DNA of 64,000 bases, taken from assembly GCA_020796225.1 (NCBI GenBank), contig CM036756.1, forward strand, positions 69,671,043-69,735,042, read 5' to 3'. The notes beneath the pieces were generated by a model that saw only the letters and a list, made by a program, of their open reading frames with translations, was not told where the DNA came from and did no database searches. The position numbers and the translations under genes were made by a program. Of this stretch, positions 1 to 11,390 are shown piece after piece. This DNA is from Arion vulgaris. Its lineage: Eukaryota > Mollusca > Gastropoda > Stylommatophora > Arionidae. How positions within the stretch are numbered: position 1 is the stretch's first letter; every line of letters begins with the position of its first letter.

Positions 1-308
1 TAGAACTTCTCATCATCAATTACCTTGCCCTGGGCAGAACTTCTCATCATCAAACATCTTGTTCTGGGCAGAACTTCTCATCAAATAGCTTGCCCTGGGC
101 GGAACTTCTCATCATCAAATATCTTGTTCTGGGCAGAACTTCTCATCATTAAATACCTTGTTCTGGGCAGAACTTCTCATCAAATAGCTTGCCCTAAGCG
201 GAACTTCTCATCATCAAATATCTTGTTCTGGGCAGAACTTCTCATCAAATAGCTTGCCTTGGGCAGAACTTATCATCATCAAATAGCTTGTCCTGGGCAG
301 AACTTTAC
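1..308. repeat. Minisatellite, 34/31-bp unit
   Basis: About nine units built on gggcagaacttctcatcatc followed by aaatatcttgttct. Some units lack one atc triplet and are 31 bp long. The array runs off the left edge of the window. An ORF at 25-252 exists only because of the repeat. I see no mobile element at its right edge. Confidence 0.9.
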
Positions 309-415
309 CACCCTAACAGTACCTAAAAATGTATCTCTCGTATAAGATAGATGTCCCGTCTCCGCAGCTATCATGATGAAATCATCAGTTACATCCTGAA
401 TCTGTGTTCTTCTTC

Positions 416-832
416 TTCCACTTTACCTGAATACAACATCTCTGTAGACATTCTCATCCTCTTTACCTGAATACATCTTAACTGTAGACATTCTCATCCG
501 CTTTACCTGAATACATCTTAACTGTAGACATTCTCATCCGCTTTACCTGAATACATCTTAACTGTAGACATTCTCATCCTCTTTACCTGAATACATCTTA
601 ACTGTAGACATTCTCATCCGCTTTACCTGAATACATCTTAACTGTAGACATTCTCATCCTCTTTACCTGAATACATCTTAACTGTAGACATTCTCATCCT
701 CTTTACCTGAATACATCTTAACTGTAGACATTCTCATCCTCTTTACCTGAATACATCTTAACTGTAGACATTCTCACCCACTTTACCTGAATACATCTTA
801 ACTGTAGATATTCTCATCCTCTTTACTATACA
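416..832. repeat. Minisatellite, 40-bp unit
   Basis: Ten units of ctttacctgaatacatctta plus actgtagacattctcatcct. Copies differ mainly at the last bases (cct or ccg) and are otherwise almost identical, which suggests recent amplification or homogenisation. Confidence 0.93.
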
Positions 833-1149
833 TCCTCTATAATAGTATTTTCATACATAAATATACATCAGAAGAGAACCGTATTACAAACGTAAATGTC
901 AACAATACCAGATTTACACTGGCTATAAATGTGCAGAGATATTGATTTTGTTACTACAATAGTATGTTATAATTTGCACGCATCAGTGTCCAAATTTTAC
1001 ATTTACTCATGAATTGTCAATAATAAACTAAACATTTAGCAGTTTTATAGCAATCAATAGTCAAATACAATAAGTTACATTTTTGAATCCGAACAATTTT
1101 CCTGTAGCAGATTTGTGTCGATGTACGTGTCTGTATAGATAGGTAGGAA
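833..1149. other. AT-rich unique stretch
   Basis: No gene, repeat or recognisable element seen. Confidence 0.5.
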
Positions 1150-1716
1150 AGTAAAAGTAAAGGAACCTTTTTTCATACCATGGGGTATATAGGGTATATA
1201 CGGTGTTAGGTCCGTATTTTTCATTTATGGTCGGAACACTATGGATGATGGAGTCAACATTACTTCCCAGTGAATTTCCTGGTACTCAATTGAGGCTGGG
1301 TCGATCTGATAGCTGTTAATCATCGATTAAGTAGCGTATCCCTTCCGTAACTTGGCTCCCTTGACAGCAGTCCTGAAAAATTCTATGTTCTGTGCAAGTT
1401 GACTGGAGTCAGCAGCAGTCATTCTAAGATCGTCAATGACATCTTGCAACAATCGTCTTCTAGGTCTTCCTCTCATTCTTCTTCCAGCTCTTACGGTTGG
1501 AAAAATGTCCACGGCCACTGTCAAAATAGTCTTTGTCATTCAACGCCAATGTACTTATTATAACTGCAGCCTACCCACGGTTGTCTCAAGATCTGGTCTG
1601 GTCTGACCACTTCAGATCTGTAGATGTCCGTACATCACCTGTGGAATTAAACCTGGACCTCTAACTAGACAAGCGAGTTAACTACCAAATATCCTACTGC
1701 GGCTCTCATCTGTATA
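1150..1716 (-). mobile_element. SINE family 3 copy, interrupted
   Basis: The left part (1150-1320) matches the tail and body of the SINE at 28101-28381: aaaggaacc, the 'gtgttaggtccgtattttt' block and 'caattgaggctgggtcgat'. The right part (1590-1716) matches the tRNA-like head (aagcgagttaact, then gcggctctc). Between them sits a reverse-transcriptase fragment, so this SINE was probably split by a later insertion. It is strongly decayed. Confidence 0.65.
1327..1545 (-). mobile_element. Non-LTR retrotransposon 3' coding fragment
   Basis: The minus-strand reading frame carries GRRMRGRPRRRLLQDVIDDL and then an FRTAVKGAKLRKGYAT-like tail. This is the basic C-terminus that follows the reverse transcriptase in many non-LTR elements. 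The 48690-49075 fragment shares GRP..RW..GVIDDLRMP, so the two are related. It is 5'-truncated, about 70 residues long, and lies inside the SINE at 1150-1716. Confidence 0.7.
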
Positions 1717-2128
1717 GAAAAGTTGACTTGAATTACTGACTTATTCCTCTCCGCTCCTCGTTGAGCATAAGGCTTCAACAGCTATCCTTAACTTGTTCCG
1801 GTCTATGACTCTTTTCTTTATGGCTTCCCATGAAAGTCCAGCATTTTTCAGTTCCTAAAAAAGTCTCTATTTCTAGGTCTTTTATGACGTCCCTGCTTCC
1901 ACATATCTCGTGGGCTCCACTGAAGTGCCTGAACACAAAGTCACATATAGTTTGATAACCTCTCCCTTTTGACCTGACCGGCTGTGGTATTCCTTTTAGG
2001 AACAATAATCCTGCCAGCATAATTCTCCAGAGCACTGAGGCACGCAAATCCCTCAACCACTCCTAGGTAATGTTTAGATAAGTTAAACATATAAATAATT
2101 CAATATATTAGTAATACTGATAGTAATT
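1717..2128. other. Unassigned stretch with a 93-codon minus ORF
   Basis: A minus ORF spans 1775-2056. Its product matches nothing I know, and no splice sites or homologous copy were seen. It is probably a chance or decayed transposon frame. Confidence 0.35.
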
Positions 2129-2212
2129 TTAGCAGTAGTAGTAGTAGTAGTAGTAGTAGTAGAGGTATTTCTAGAGTTTGTTGTGGTTTTGTAGCAGTAG
2201 TAGTAGTAGAGG
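2129..2212. repeat. (AGT)n microsatellite pair
   Basis: Two short runs of agt triplets, at about 2134-2163 and 2190-2208, each followed by agaggtatt and then an agattttgttgtggttt-like segment. The microsatellite plus flank has therefore been duplicated. Confidence 0.8.
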
Positions 2213-2260
2213 TATTATTAGATTTTGTTGTGGTTTTGTAGCAGTAGATGTATAAGTCAA

Positions 2261-2508
2261 AGAAACCTTATCAAAAGAATAAGAATCCGGCAATCAAGGT
2301 TCAATGGGCATATAATGCGAAGAGAATGTTTAGAACTTTTGGTAACAGCATGTATAATTCAGGGAAGGAGAGATCGCGGAAGACAGAGGGAGAAGATGTT
2401 GGATTTGCCTGACATCATGGTTCGACACTAGATCGACGTCAGTACTGATTACGTGCACTAAGTAGAGTTAGTTGTGGAGAGACATGATCGCCTACGCCGG
2501 CAGGCATG
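2261..2508 (+). mobile_element. Retrotransposon RT C-terminal fragment (family X)
   Basis: The reading frame gives a 'RQSRFNGHIMRRECLELLVT' block, then QGRRDRGRQREKMLDLPDIM. With frameshifts it continues into a DLWRDMIAYAGR-like end. It is a shorter relative of the minus fragment at 23450-23670. Frameshifts and stops make it dead. Confidence 0.75.
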
Positions 2509-2515
2509 GCACTTG

Positions 2516-2700
2516 AGATGAGAAGTAGAAGTAGTAGTTTCGTTAGTATTAGCGTTAACATTATAAGTAGCGGTACTCGTAGTAGTAGTAGTAGTCGTAG
2601 TAGTAGTAGTAGTAGTAGCAGCAGCAGCAGAAAGCAGCAGCAGAGTAGTAGTAGTAGTAGTAGTAGGTTATGGTTATTACAGTACTAGTAGTCGTAGTAA
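2516..2700. repeat. AGT/AGC trinucleotide tract
   Basis: Imperfect (AGT)n grading into (AGC)n at about 2618-2645, then back to (AGT)n. The tract begins immediately after the retrotransposon fragment ending near 2508, so it may have arisen from that element's simple-repeat tail. Confidence 0.85.
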
Positions 2701-2726
2701 TGTGAAACAGCTATTCCATTTTTTCT

Positions 2727-3060
2727 TCAGGCCTTTCCTTCGGTGATTTCTATATATTTGTTCCACGTGAGTCGTTTATCAAATGTAATCCCTAGATAAG
2801 TTGGAGAGTTTTCTTCTTGTATTGGGGTTGTTCCTATGTGTATTTTGGATGATTTCTCACTGGGAGAGAGGGAGAACAGTGTTGTGGAGGTTTTGTCTGT
2901 GTTGATTGTAACGTACCACTTCTCTGCCCATTCCATAAGTGTATCTGCTGTTAGTTTTAATCTACTAGCAGCCGATATTATGTGTTCGTCTGCATACCAT
3001 AGCACTAAATGTTCTGCATACAAAGCAGCCGTCACTCCTGCTGACAGATGCTTTACTAAA
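2727..3060 (-). mobile_element. Jockey-like reverse transcriptase fragment
   Basis: The minus frame reads LYAEHLVLWYADEHIISAAS, then WAEKWYVTINTDKTSTTLFS and SPTYLGITFDKRLTWNKYIE. This is the fingers/palm region around the catalytic YADD box and the NxxKT and LG motifs of Jockey-type RTs. The YADD position reads YAEH here, so the active site is lost. Only about 100 residues remain of a domain several times longer. Confidence 0.8.
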
Positions 3061-3339
3061 TGCTGATAAAGGATGTTTGTAAAGTCTCACAACACTTCAT
3101 ATGTAGATCAACTTGAAAAAAAGGAAGTAATAACACTATAAAAATGTGCTAAAACAAAGTAGTGAAATTAGTCACAATAATAACTTATATGGCAACTGTT
3201 CTTGGTAAACTAGAAAGAACAAATGAACTATTCGTTATAGTAGATTTTGGAAATATCCACCACAGGCTTCAAGATATGTCTGAACACGTATCTTCATTTT
3301 GTCAACTATTCTTTCTTTAGCTGAATTGGTTATTGGTTA

Positions 3340-3690
3340 CTAAACTGACGCTATTGCACTCCGGGCAGATCCACAGATGCTCAGTCTCTCCCAACAGATA
3401 TCGAAGAGTATGCATACTGATGGTTCCAATGGCTCGCTGATTAAACACACTCCTCACTCTGCCCTCAGGCATCCAGTTCTACTTGTACAACGGGTAACTC
3501 CGAACTGCTTAAATAGTTGGATCGATTCAAGATCTATTTTAGTGTCCCCATCCAACAGACAGCCGCGAAGAGACCAAAGAACATCTCCCTTTTCCATCGT
3601 CAACTCCCCAACAATCGATCAGCAGACAACAGTAATATTGAACACATTTGTTGATGACGTCATGTACTTTATTTTTCATATTTGTTTCGC
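3340..3690 (-). mobile_element. Retrotransposon 3' end after RNase H
   Basis: The minus strand gives FNQRAIGTISMHTLRYLLGE, then TEHLWICPEC. This matches the tail found after RNase H in other fragments here (NQHRTG..RW.LL..LRRRSE and CP.C). The whole block is about 80% similar by eye to 39090-39420. Both copies are dead. Confidence 0.65.
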
Positions 3691-4004
3691 TCGCATATAA
3701 AGTGTTGTGAGACTTAACAAACACCCTGTACCTTAACAGGTAAATAAATGAAACTGGATACAGGAGAGAGTTTAGATAATCAAAAGCACAAACTTTGTGT
3801 ATCGAATTTGCTATTCCCATTATGATAAAAATAATAATTGAGAGAAAAGTGTGATTGCATTGAGTGTAAAGATTTTATCAGTGAAATGAGAGTGTTAGAA
3901 AATCGATGAGGAGAAAGCAATTCCAACATAGTTGAGGGAAAACTGGCACTCTACAGAAGATGGAGTAAAGAAAGATGAAAGGGAATGGGAGAAACAGTGT
4001 TTCG
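3691..4004. other. Unique stretch
   Basis: Nothing recognisable. The last 60 bases are purine-rich and merge into the 25-bp array. Confidence 0.4.
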
Positions 4005-4866
4005 TAATAGAAGATGTAAGATACTAAGACAAAAAGAGATGTAAGATACTAAGACAAAGAGAGATGTAAGATACTAAGACAAAGAGAGATGTGAGATACT
4101 AAAACAAAGAGAGATGTGAGATACTAAGACAAAGAGAGATGTAAGATACTAAGACAAAGAGAGATGTAAGATACTAAGACAAAGAGAGATATAAATACAA
4201 GACAAAGAGAGATGTAAGATACTAAGACAAAGATAAATGTGAGATACTAAGACAAAGAGAGATGTGAGATACTAAGACAAAGAGAGATGTAAGATACTAA
4301 GACAAAGAGAGATGTGAGATACTAAGACAAAGAGAGATGTAAGATACTAAGACAAAAAGAGATGTAAGATACTAAGACAAAGAGAGATGTAAGATACTAA
4401 GACAAAGAGAGATGTGAGATACTAAGACAAAGAAGATGTAGATACTAAGACAAAGAGAGATGTGAGATACTAAGACAAAGAGAGATGTAAGATACTAAGA
4501 CAAAGAGAGATGTAAGATACTAAGACAAAGAGAGATGTAAGATACTAAGACAAAGAGAGATGTAGATACTAAGACAAAGAGAGATGTGAGATACTAAGAC
4601 AAAGAGAGATGTGAGATACTAAGACAAAGAGAGATGTGAGATACTAAGACAAAGAGAGATGTAAGATACTAAGACAAAGAGAGATTAAATACTAAGACAA
4701 AGAGAGATATAAAATACTAAGACAAAGAGAGATGTAAGATACTAAGACAAAGATAAATGTGAGATACTAAGACAAAGAGAGATGTGAGATACTAAGACAA
4801 AGAGAGATGTGAGATACTAAGACAAAGAGAGATGTGAGATATTAAGACAAAGAGAAATGTAGATAC
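4005..4866. repeat. Minisatellite, 25-bp unit
   Basis: About 34 units of gatactaagacaaagagaga plus tgtaa or tgtga. The two variants are interspersed without a fixed order. A few units have deletions such as tgtagatac, which could be real or sequencing errors. Confidence 0.95.
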
Positions 4867-5289
4867 TACAAACCCGAACACCAGCTAGGCCCCATGTGAA
4901 TTTTGAAGATGTAGTATTTGTAGAGTTTTAAATTGTAATCTGTTAAATGAATTGTTTGGAGTGGCTACTTGCCGCCTTCTTAGCGACTTTCGACTGCAAT
5001 GGTTTTGTTACGTCACAACTTTGGTACGGGATCTACGTTTTATCGTCAGTCTCAGATTGAACTATGAACTTTATTTTACCTACACTAAGATTCTCAATAA
5101 AATCCTCTGTTCACGAGGATGAGGAGTACATTGAAGAGAAAGAGAAAGAGAGAGGCGAACAACTATACTTAGTTCAAGATAGTTCTTATACACAAACAAT
5201 AGACGAAATATAATGACTACAAATACTCCTTTAACTACTCTCTTGCTCTCATGTCTATCTCTTTACATTCTATTCTCTCTCTATCTCTC
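4867..5289. other. Unique stretch between arrays
   Basis: No element identified. It contains a short gagaaagagaaagagagagg run near 5138. Confidence 0.4.
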
Positions 5290-6603
5290 TACCAATTTCT
5301 ATTCTTCTCATCCATCAATTTTCACTCCCTCTCATCTCTCTCCATCCATCTCAATTTCTCACTCCTCTCATCCTCCATCCATCTCAATTTTCACTCCCTA
5401 TCTCTCCATCCATCTCAATTTCTCACTCCTCCATCTCCATCCATCTCCAACTTCACTCTCTCATCTCTCTCCATCCATCTCACTACTCTCATCCTCCATC
5501 CATCTCATTCTCACTCCTCATCTCTCTCCATCCATCTCCAATTCTCATCCCTCATCATCTCTCCATCCATCTCCAATTTCTACGCACTCTCATCTCTCCA
5601 TCATCTCCAATTTCTACCTCTCATCTCTCTCCATCATCTCCAATTCTCATCCTCTCATCTCTCTCCATCCATCTCAATTTCACTCCTCTCATCCTCCATC
5701 CATCTCAATTTCTCTCCTCTCATCTCTCCATCCATCTTCAATCTCACTCCTCTCATCTCTCTCCATCCATCTCCAATTTCTCACTCCCTCTCATCTCTCT
5801 CCATCCATCTTCAATTTCTCACCCCTCTCATCTCTCTCCATCCATCTCAATTTCTCCTCCTCTCATCTCTCCCATCCATCTCAATTTCTCACCCCTCTCA
5901 TCCTCCATCCATCTCCAATTTCTCACTCCCTCTCATCCTCCATCCATCTCCAATTTCTCACTCCCTCTCATCTCTCCATCCATCTCCAATTTCTCACTCC
6001 TCTCATCCTCCATCCATCTCCAACTCTCTCTCCTCTCCATCTCATTCTCACCTCTCATCTCCATCCATCTTCAATCTCCTCCCTCATCATCTCCTCCATC
6101 CATCTTCATATTTCACACTCCCTCTCATCTCTCTCCATCCATCTTCAATTTCTCACTCCCTCTCATCTCCCATCCATCTCAATTTCTCACTACCTCTCAT
6201 CCTCCATCCATCTCAATTTCACTCCCTCATCTCTCTCCATCCATCTCAATTTTCACTCCTCTCATCTCCTCCATCCATCTCCTATTTCACACGCCCTCTC
6301 ATCTCCTCCATCCATCTCCTATTTCTCACTCCCTCTCATCTCTCTCCATCCATCTTCAATTTCTCACTCCCTCTCATCTCTCTCCATCCATCTCCAATTT
6401 CTCACTCCCTCTCATCTCTCTCCATCCATCTCCAATTTCTCACTCCTTCTCATCCTCCATCCATCTCCAATTTCTCACTCCCTCTCATCTCTCTCCATCC
6501 ATCTTCAATTTCTCACTCCCTCTCATCTCCCTCCATCCATCTCCTATTTCACACGCCCTCTCATCTCCTCCATCCATCTCCTATTTCTCACTCCCTCTCT
6601 CTA
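5290..6603. repeat. Pyrimidine-rich minisatellite, ~39-bp unit
   Basis: About 33 imperfect units of ctctcatctctctccatcca plus tctccaatttctcactccc, with many 1-5 base deletions. The plus strand is almost purely pyrimidine with ca steps. Overlapping 460-codon ORFs in two frames reflect the absence of stop triplets in this composition and are not coding evidence. Confidence 0.93.
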
Positions 6604-6705
6604 GTTCGACAAAAGGATGTATGTCTTCTTGAATATTTCAACTAGACGTATCATGGATACAGAGAATCATGAAATTAATTATTTATTCCATCTTTGTATA
6701 TAAAC

Positions 6706-8195
6706 AGGCTGCCCTCTTTCTGCCTTTTATTTCATCTTTTTTAAAACAGCCTGCCTTCTTCTCTTCTTTTATTTCCTCTTTGTTTTTAACAGTCTGTCTC
6801 TTCTATTATTTCATCCACAGGCTGCCCTCTTTCTGTCTTTTATTTCATCTTTGTTTTTATACAGGCTGCCCTCTTTCTGCCTTTTATTTCATCTTTGTTT
6901 TTATACAGGCTGCCCTCTTTCTGTCTTTTATTTCCTCTTTGTTTTTATACAGGCTGCCCTCTTTCTGTCTTTTATTTTATCTTTGTTTGTATACAGGCTG
7001 CCCTCTTTCTGTCTTTTATTTCCTCTTTGTTTTATACGGCTGCCTTCTTTCTGTCTTTTATTTCATCTGTTTTTTTTATACAGGCTGCTCTCCTTTTGCC
7101 TTTTATTTTATCTTTGTTTTTATACATGCTGCCCTCTTTCTGTCTTTTATTTCATATTTGTTTTTATACAGGCTGCCGTCTTTCGCCTTTTATTTCATCT
7201 TTGTTTTCTTTACAGGCTGCTCTCTTTCTGTCTTTTATTTCATATTTGTTTTTATACAGGCTGCCGTCTTTCGCCTTTTATTTCATCTTTGTTTTCTTTA
7301 CAGGCTGCTCTCTTTCTGTCTTTTATTTCATCTTTGTTTTATACAGGCTGCCCTCTTTCGCCTTTTATTTCAACTTTGTTTTTATACAGGCTGCCCTCTT
7401 TCTGTCTTTTATTTCATCTTTGTTTTATACAGGCTGCCTCTTTCTTCTTTTATTTCATCTTTGTTTTTATATAGGCTGCCTTCTTTCTGCCTTTTATTTC
7501 ATCTTTGTTTTTATACAGGCTGCCCTCTTTCGCCTTTTATTTCATCTTTTTTACAGGCTGCCTCTTTCTGCCTTTTATTTCATCTTGTTTATACAGGCTG
7601 CCTTCTTTCTGTCTTTTATTTCACTTTGTTTTATACAGGCTGCCTCTTTCTGTCTTTTATTTCATCTTTGTTTTTATCGATAGGCTGCCTCCCTCTTTTT
7701 TTCTTGCTCTTCTTTATTTCATCTTTGTTTTTATACAGGCTGCTCTCTTTCTGTCTTTTATTTCATCTTTGTTTTATACAGGCTGCTCTCTTTCTGTCTT
7801 GTTATTTCATCTTTGTTTTCATACAGGCTGCTTCTTTCTGTCTTTTATTTCATCTTTGTTTTTATACAGGCTGCTCTCTTTCTGCCTTTTATTTTATCTT
7901 TGTTTGTATACAGGCTGCCCTCTTTCGCCTTTTATTTCATCTTTGTTTTCTTTACAGGCTGCTCTCTTTCTGTCTTTTATTTCATCTTTGTTTTTATACA
8001 GCTGCCTCTTTCTGCCTTTTATTTCATCTTTGTTTTTTTATACAGGCTGCTCTCCTTCTGCCTTTTATTTTATCTTTGTTTTTATACATGCTGCTCTCTT
8101 TCTGTCTTTTATTTCATCTATGTTTGTATACAGGCTGCCCTCTTTCTGCCTTTTATTTCATCTTTTTTTATACAGGCTGCTCTCTTTCTTTTTTT
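6706..8195. repeat. Minisatellite, ~44-bp unit with acceptor-like motif
   Basis: About 34 units of tttttatacaggctgccctc plus tttctgtcttttatttcatctttg, read continuously. Each unit contains a pyrimidine-rich tract ending in atacag, a splice-acceptor-like word. All three plus frames stay open over hundreds of codons because of the repeat. Confidence 0.94.
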
Positions 8196-8784
8196 TCCCA
8201 TCAATCTTCTTGCCATTCTTAATTCTCTATAATACAGTACGAAAACTGGCTTATTTTATATTAGCCAATCAGAATATGACATTTTTTATCCGCATTTCAT
8301 CAGGTCATACGCTTTTGCTCATTCTAGCACTATTACAGGGTTCAAGGACATTATCCAAGATAGACAGGCCAATAGTATACTTCTTTAGATTTATTTTGAC
8401 CAAGTCTGTTGAGTTGAAGGCAATAATGTTCTAGCATCTCTTTATGTAGACACGCTGTCAACAATTGAACAAGAAATGAAAAAAACTAAAGTGATCGTCG
8501 ACAGACAAATGAAAACTCGTTTGCAACTTTAAAACATCAGATTTTTATAATTAAAGTTGTTAATTTTTAGAATTCTAGATTAAGAAACTAGTTCTGTAAA
8601 TACAAGAAATAAGAACCTCTAAAATATGACTGCACTGTTAAAATATATGCAAATGCAACTTTAATTATGTTGTTAGTCAGGATGTAAATATACAAACAAT
8701 ACATGTAATAAAGTAAAACTGACATTCATATATGGACACTTTATCACAAGTATAAGTATGAAGTGTACGCAGAATGATGGGGTT
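8196..8784. other. AT-rich unique stretch
   Basis: No gene or known repeat seen. Confidence 0.4.
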
Positions 8785-9095
8785 AAAGAAGAGACAGTTG
8801 AGAAATTAAAACATCAGAAAGTGATACAACATCGTACTAAACTTAATCTAGAAACAACAAATTAAATGGTTCGTCACATTACAGATTACCAACAGACATG
8901 CCATCAAGAGCAATATTGGTCCGATATAGATACAAACAAATGCCGGCAACACAAGGTAACCTCAGGATAACAGGACGACGAAAGACACTATTTATAAGCG
9001 CATACAAGGGCTCGTTCTTGAAATATCTTCCTATCCTGACGATTGAGGCAACAGGATTGAAAAAGAAAGAAGAAAGAGGTCGATGGGATTAGAGA
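8785..9095 (+). mobile_element. Decayed retrotransposon RT tail (family 2)
   Basis: Fragments of the family-2 C-terminus are visible in shifting frames: a QIKWF block, a 'LPTDxAxKxxI' equivalent and TKDTIYKRIQ. The best copy is at 53051-53425. Several frameshifts. Confidence 0.6.
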
Positions 9096-9145
9096 GCAGA
9101 CAGGCTTTGTGACACGATCACATCATCAGGTGCCATTCAATAGAT

Positions 9146-9299
9146 CAGTGGCGGTCTCAAGCTAATTTTTGTGGGAGCAAGACACAAATTTCTGAAAAAT
9201 CTGGTTTGGATTAGTTATATTTAATTTATAAAGTAATAAGTACATTACACTTTATTTTGGTGAGGCCATCTGATGGCCCTTAATGACGATCCGCCACTG
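9146..9299 (-). mobile_element. hAT-type MITE copy
   Basis: Ends are cagtggcggt and atccgccactg, inverted repeats of the family described at 18432-18597. The interior matches that copy on the opposite strand. The flanking 8-mers caatagat and aaatggat match at 6 of 8 positions, so this is an old insertion. No transposase. Confidence 0.8.
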
Positions 9300-9344
9300 A
9301 AATGGATAGAGCTCATATTCTTAACGCCGTCATAGAGTATGTTC

Positions 9345-9566
9345 GCAAAAAGGACATTCATCTAAACCAATCGACATCAACGATTGCAAGAGTTTGAATT
9401 GAAGATTGAAGTAGCAAAAAAAGAACAGTACAACATGTATATGAGTAGGCTCGTCAATCAACATCGAACTGGTACGGACAGTAGCTGGACACTGTTGGAA
9501 ATATTGCGAAGGAGATCGGAACACCTAAGGACATGTTTGAAGTGTAATGAAGATATTCAAAACTGA
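9345..9566 (+). mobile_element. Retrotransposon tail after RNase H
   Basis: The frame from about 9384 reads MSRLVNQHRTGTDSSWTLLE, then ILRRRSEHLRTCLKC. The same tail follows an RNase H domain at 43589-43965 (minus) and 22590-23010 (minus). The 60-codon ORF looks intact but is a truncated element end. Confidence 0.65.
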
Positions 9567-10084
9567 AACCGCTTTGTACACATGGCTGAAAATGTGCTAA
9601 TAAAATGATAATAAACTGTTGAATGCGAATTTCAACCTAGATAACAGAACATCAATGTCATTTTTCTTCTATTTGTCGTCTATAAAATATGTCAAATTTA
9701 TTCATATCAGTTTTAAATACATTACAGCATTGTTTTCAAATGTATGAGACGTGCAATAAATCGAACAAAATAGACATTTACTTTAGAGAAAATCATTTCC
9801 TAATGAACAAAAACCAAGTAATCAACAGGTAATAGGTCTACATACGTCATAAAAACGTGTGCCGGTGCCAGAAATAACTAACTAAGCCATATATTCTGGA
9901 TATTTTTTCTTGTGTAATTAAGTTCGTACTTTGCCCTTACTGTACTAATATTGATGAAACACACAGTATCTATTGTTCAGTTACCGGATTGTCATCAAGA
10001 TAAGTACATTCTATTCTTCATGCCAAATGAAATCAATAAATGAAATAAGAAAGTTGTAGTTAAATTTCAGTTAAATTTCATGAC
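9567..10084. other. AT-rich unique stretch
   Basis: No element recognised. Confidence 0.4.
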
Positions 10085-11390
10085 GCAAGTTATTTCTCTA
10101 TAACAAGACTAACATTAATAAGTTATTTCTCTATAACAAGGCTAATATTAATAAGTTATTTCTCTATAACAAGACTAACATTAATAAGTTATTTCTCTAT
10201 AACAAGGCTAACATTAATAAGTTATTTCTCTATAACAAGGCTAATATTAATAAGTTATTTCTCTATAACAAGACTAACATTAATAAGTTATTTCTCTATA
10301 ACAAGGCTAATATTAATACGTTATTTCTCTATAACAAGACTAACATTAATAAGTTGTTTCTCTATAACAAGGCTAATATTAATACGTTATTTCTCTATAA
10401 CAAGACTAATATTAATACGTTATTTCTCTATAACAAGACTAATATTAATACGTTATTTCTCTATAACAAGGCTAATATTAATACGTTATTTCTCTATAAC
10501 AAGGCTAATATTAATACGTTATTTCTCTATAACAAGGCTAATATTAATACGTTATTTCTCTATAACAAGACTAACATTAATAAGTTGTTTCTCTATAACA
10601 AGACTAATATTAATACGTTATTTCTCTATAACAAGACTAACATTAATAAGTTATTTCTCTATAACAAGACTAACATTAATAAGTTATTTCTCTATAACAA
10701 GGCTAACATTAATAAGTTATTTCTCTATAACAAGACTAACATTAATAAGTTGTTTCTCTATAACAAGGCTAACATTAATAAGTTATTTCTCTATAACAAG
10801 ACTAACATTAATAATTTATTTATCTATAACAAGGCTAATATTAATAAGTTATTTCTCTATAACAAGACTAACATTAATAAGTTATTTCTCTATAACAAGG
10901 CTAACATTAATAAGTTATTTCTCTATAACAAGACTAACATTAATAATTTATTTCTCTATAACAAGGCTAATATTAATAAGTTATTTCTCTATAACAAGAC
11001 TAACATTAATAAGTTATTTCTCTATAACAAGGCTAACATTAATAAGTTATTTCTCTATAACAAGACTAACATTAATACGCTATTTCTCTATAACAAGGCT
11101 AATATTAATAAGTTATTTCTCTATAACAAGACTAACATTAATAAGTTATTTCTCTATAACAAGGCTAACATTAATAAGTTATTTCTCTATAACAAGAATA
11201 ACATTAATAAGTTATTTCTCTATAACAAGGCTAACATTAATAAGTTATTTCTCTATAACAAGACTAATATTAATACGTTATTTCTCTATAACAAGACTAA
11301 CATTAATAAGTTATTTCTCTATAGCAAGTCTAACATTAATAAATAATTTTCTATAGCAAGAATAACATAAATAAGTTATTTCTATGACAA
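10085..11390. repeat. Minisatellite, 33-bp unit, dimeric order
   Basis: About 39 units of taacaagactaacattaata plus agttatttctcta. Units come as two types, aagact and aaggct, which alternate regularly over much of the middle to give a 66-bp higher-order period. The period is a multiple of three, so a 330-codon ORF (10354-11346) of 11-residue repeats stays open. It has no other coding evidence. Confidence 0.95.

Noticed and set aside
1775..2056. 93-codon minus ORF as a host gene
   Set aside because: No recognised domain, no neighbouring exon, no repeat copy to compare. Left unassigned.
2506..2688. Serine-rich 60-codon ORF
   Set aside because: (AGT/AGC)n microsatellite translation.
5213..6645. 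Overlapping plus ORFs of about 460 codons
   Set aside because: They lie entirely in a pyrimidine-rich tandem array, are open in two frames at once, and encode only S/H/P/L/I repeats.
6669..8434. Plus ORFs up to 517 codons in three frames
   Set aside because: Produced by the 44-bp array. The F/L/C-rich peptide has no start context or conservation signal.
10354..11346. 330-codon ORF of LFLYNK-type 11-residue repeats
   Set aside because: The 33-bp period keeps any stop-free unit open. There are no flanking exons or non-repetitive coding sequence.
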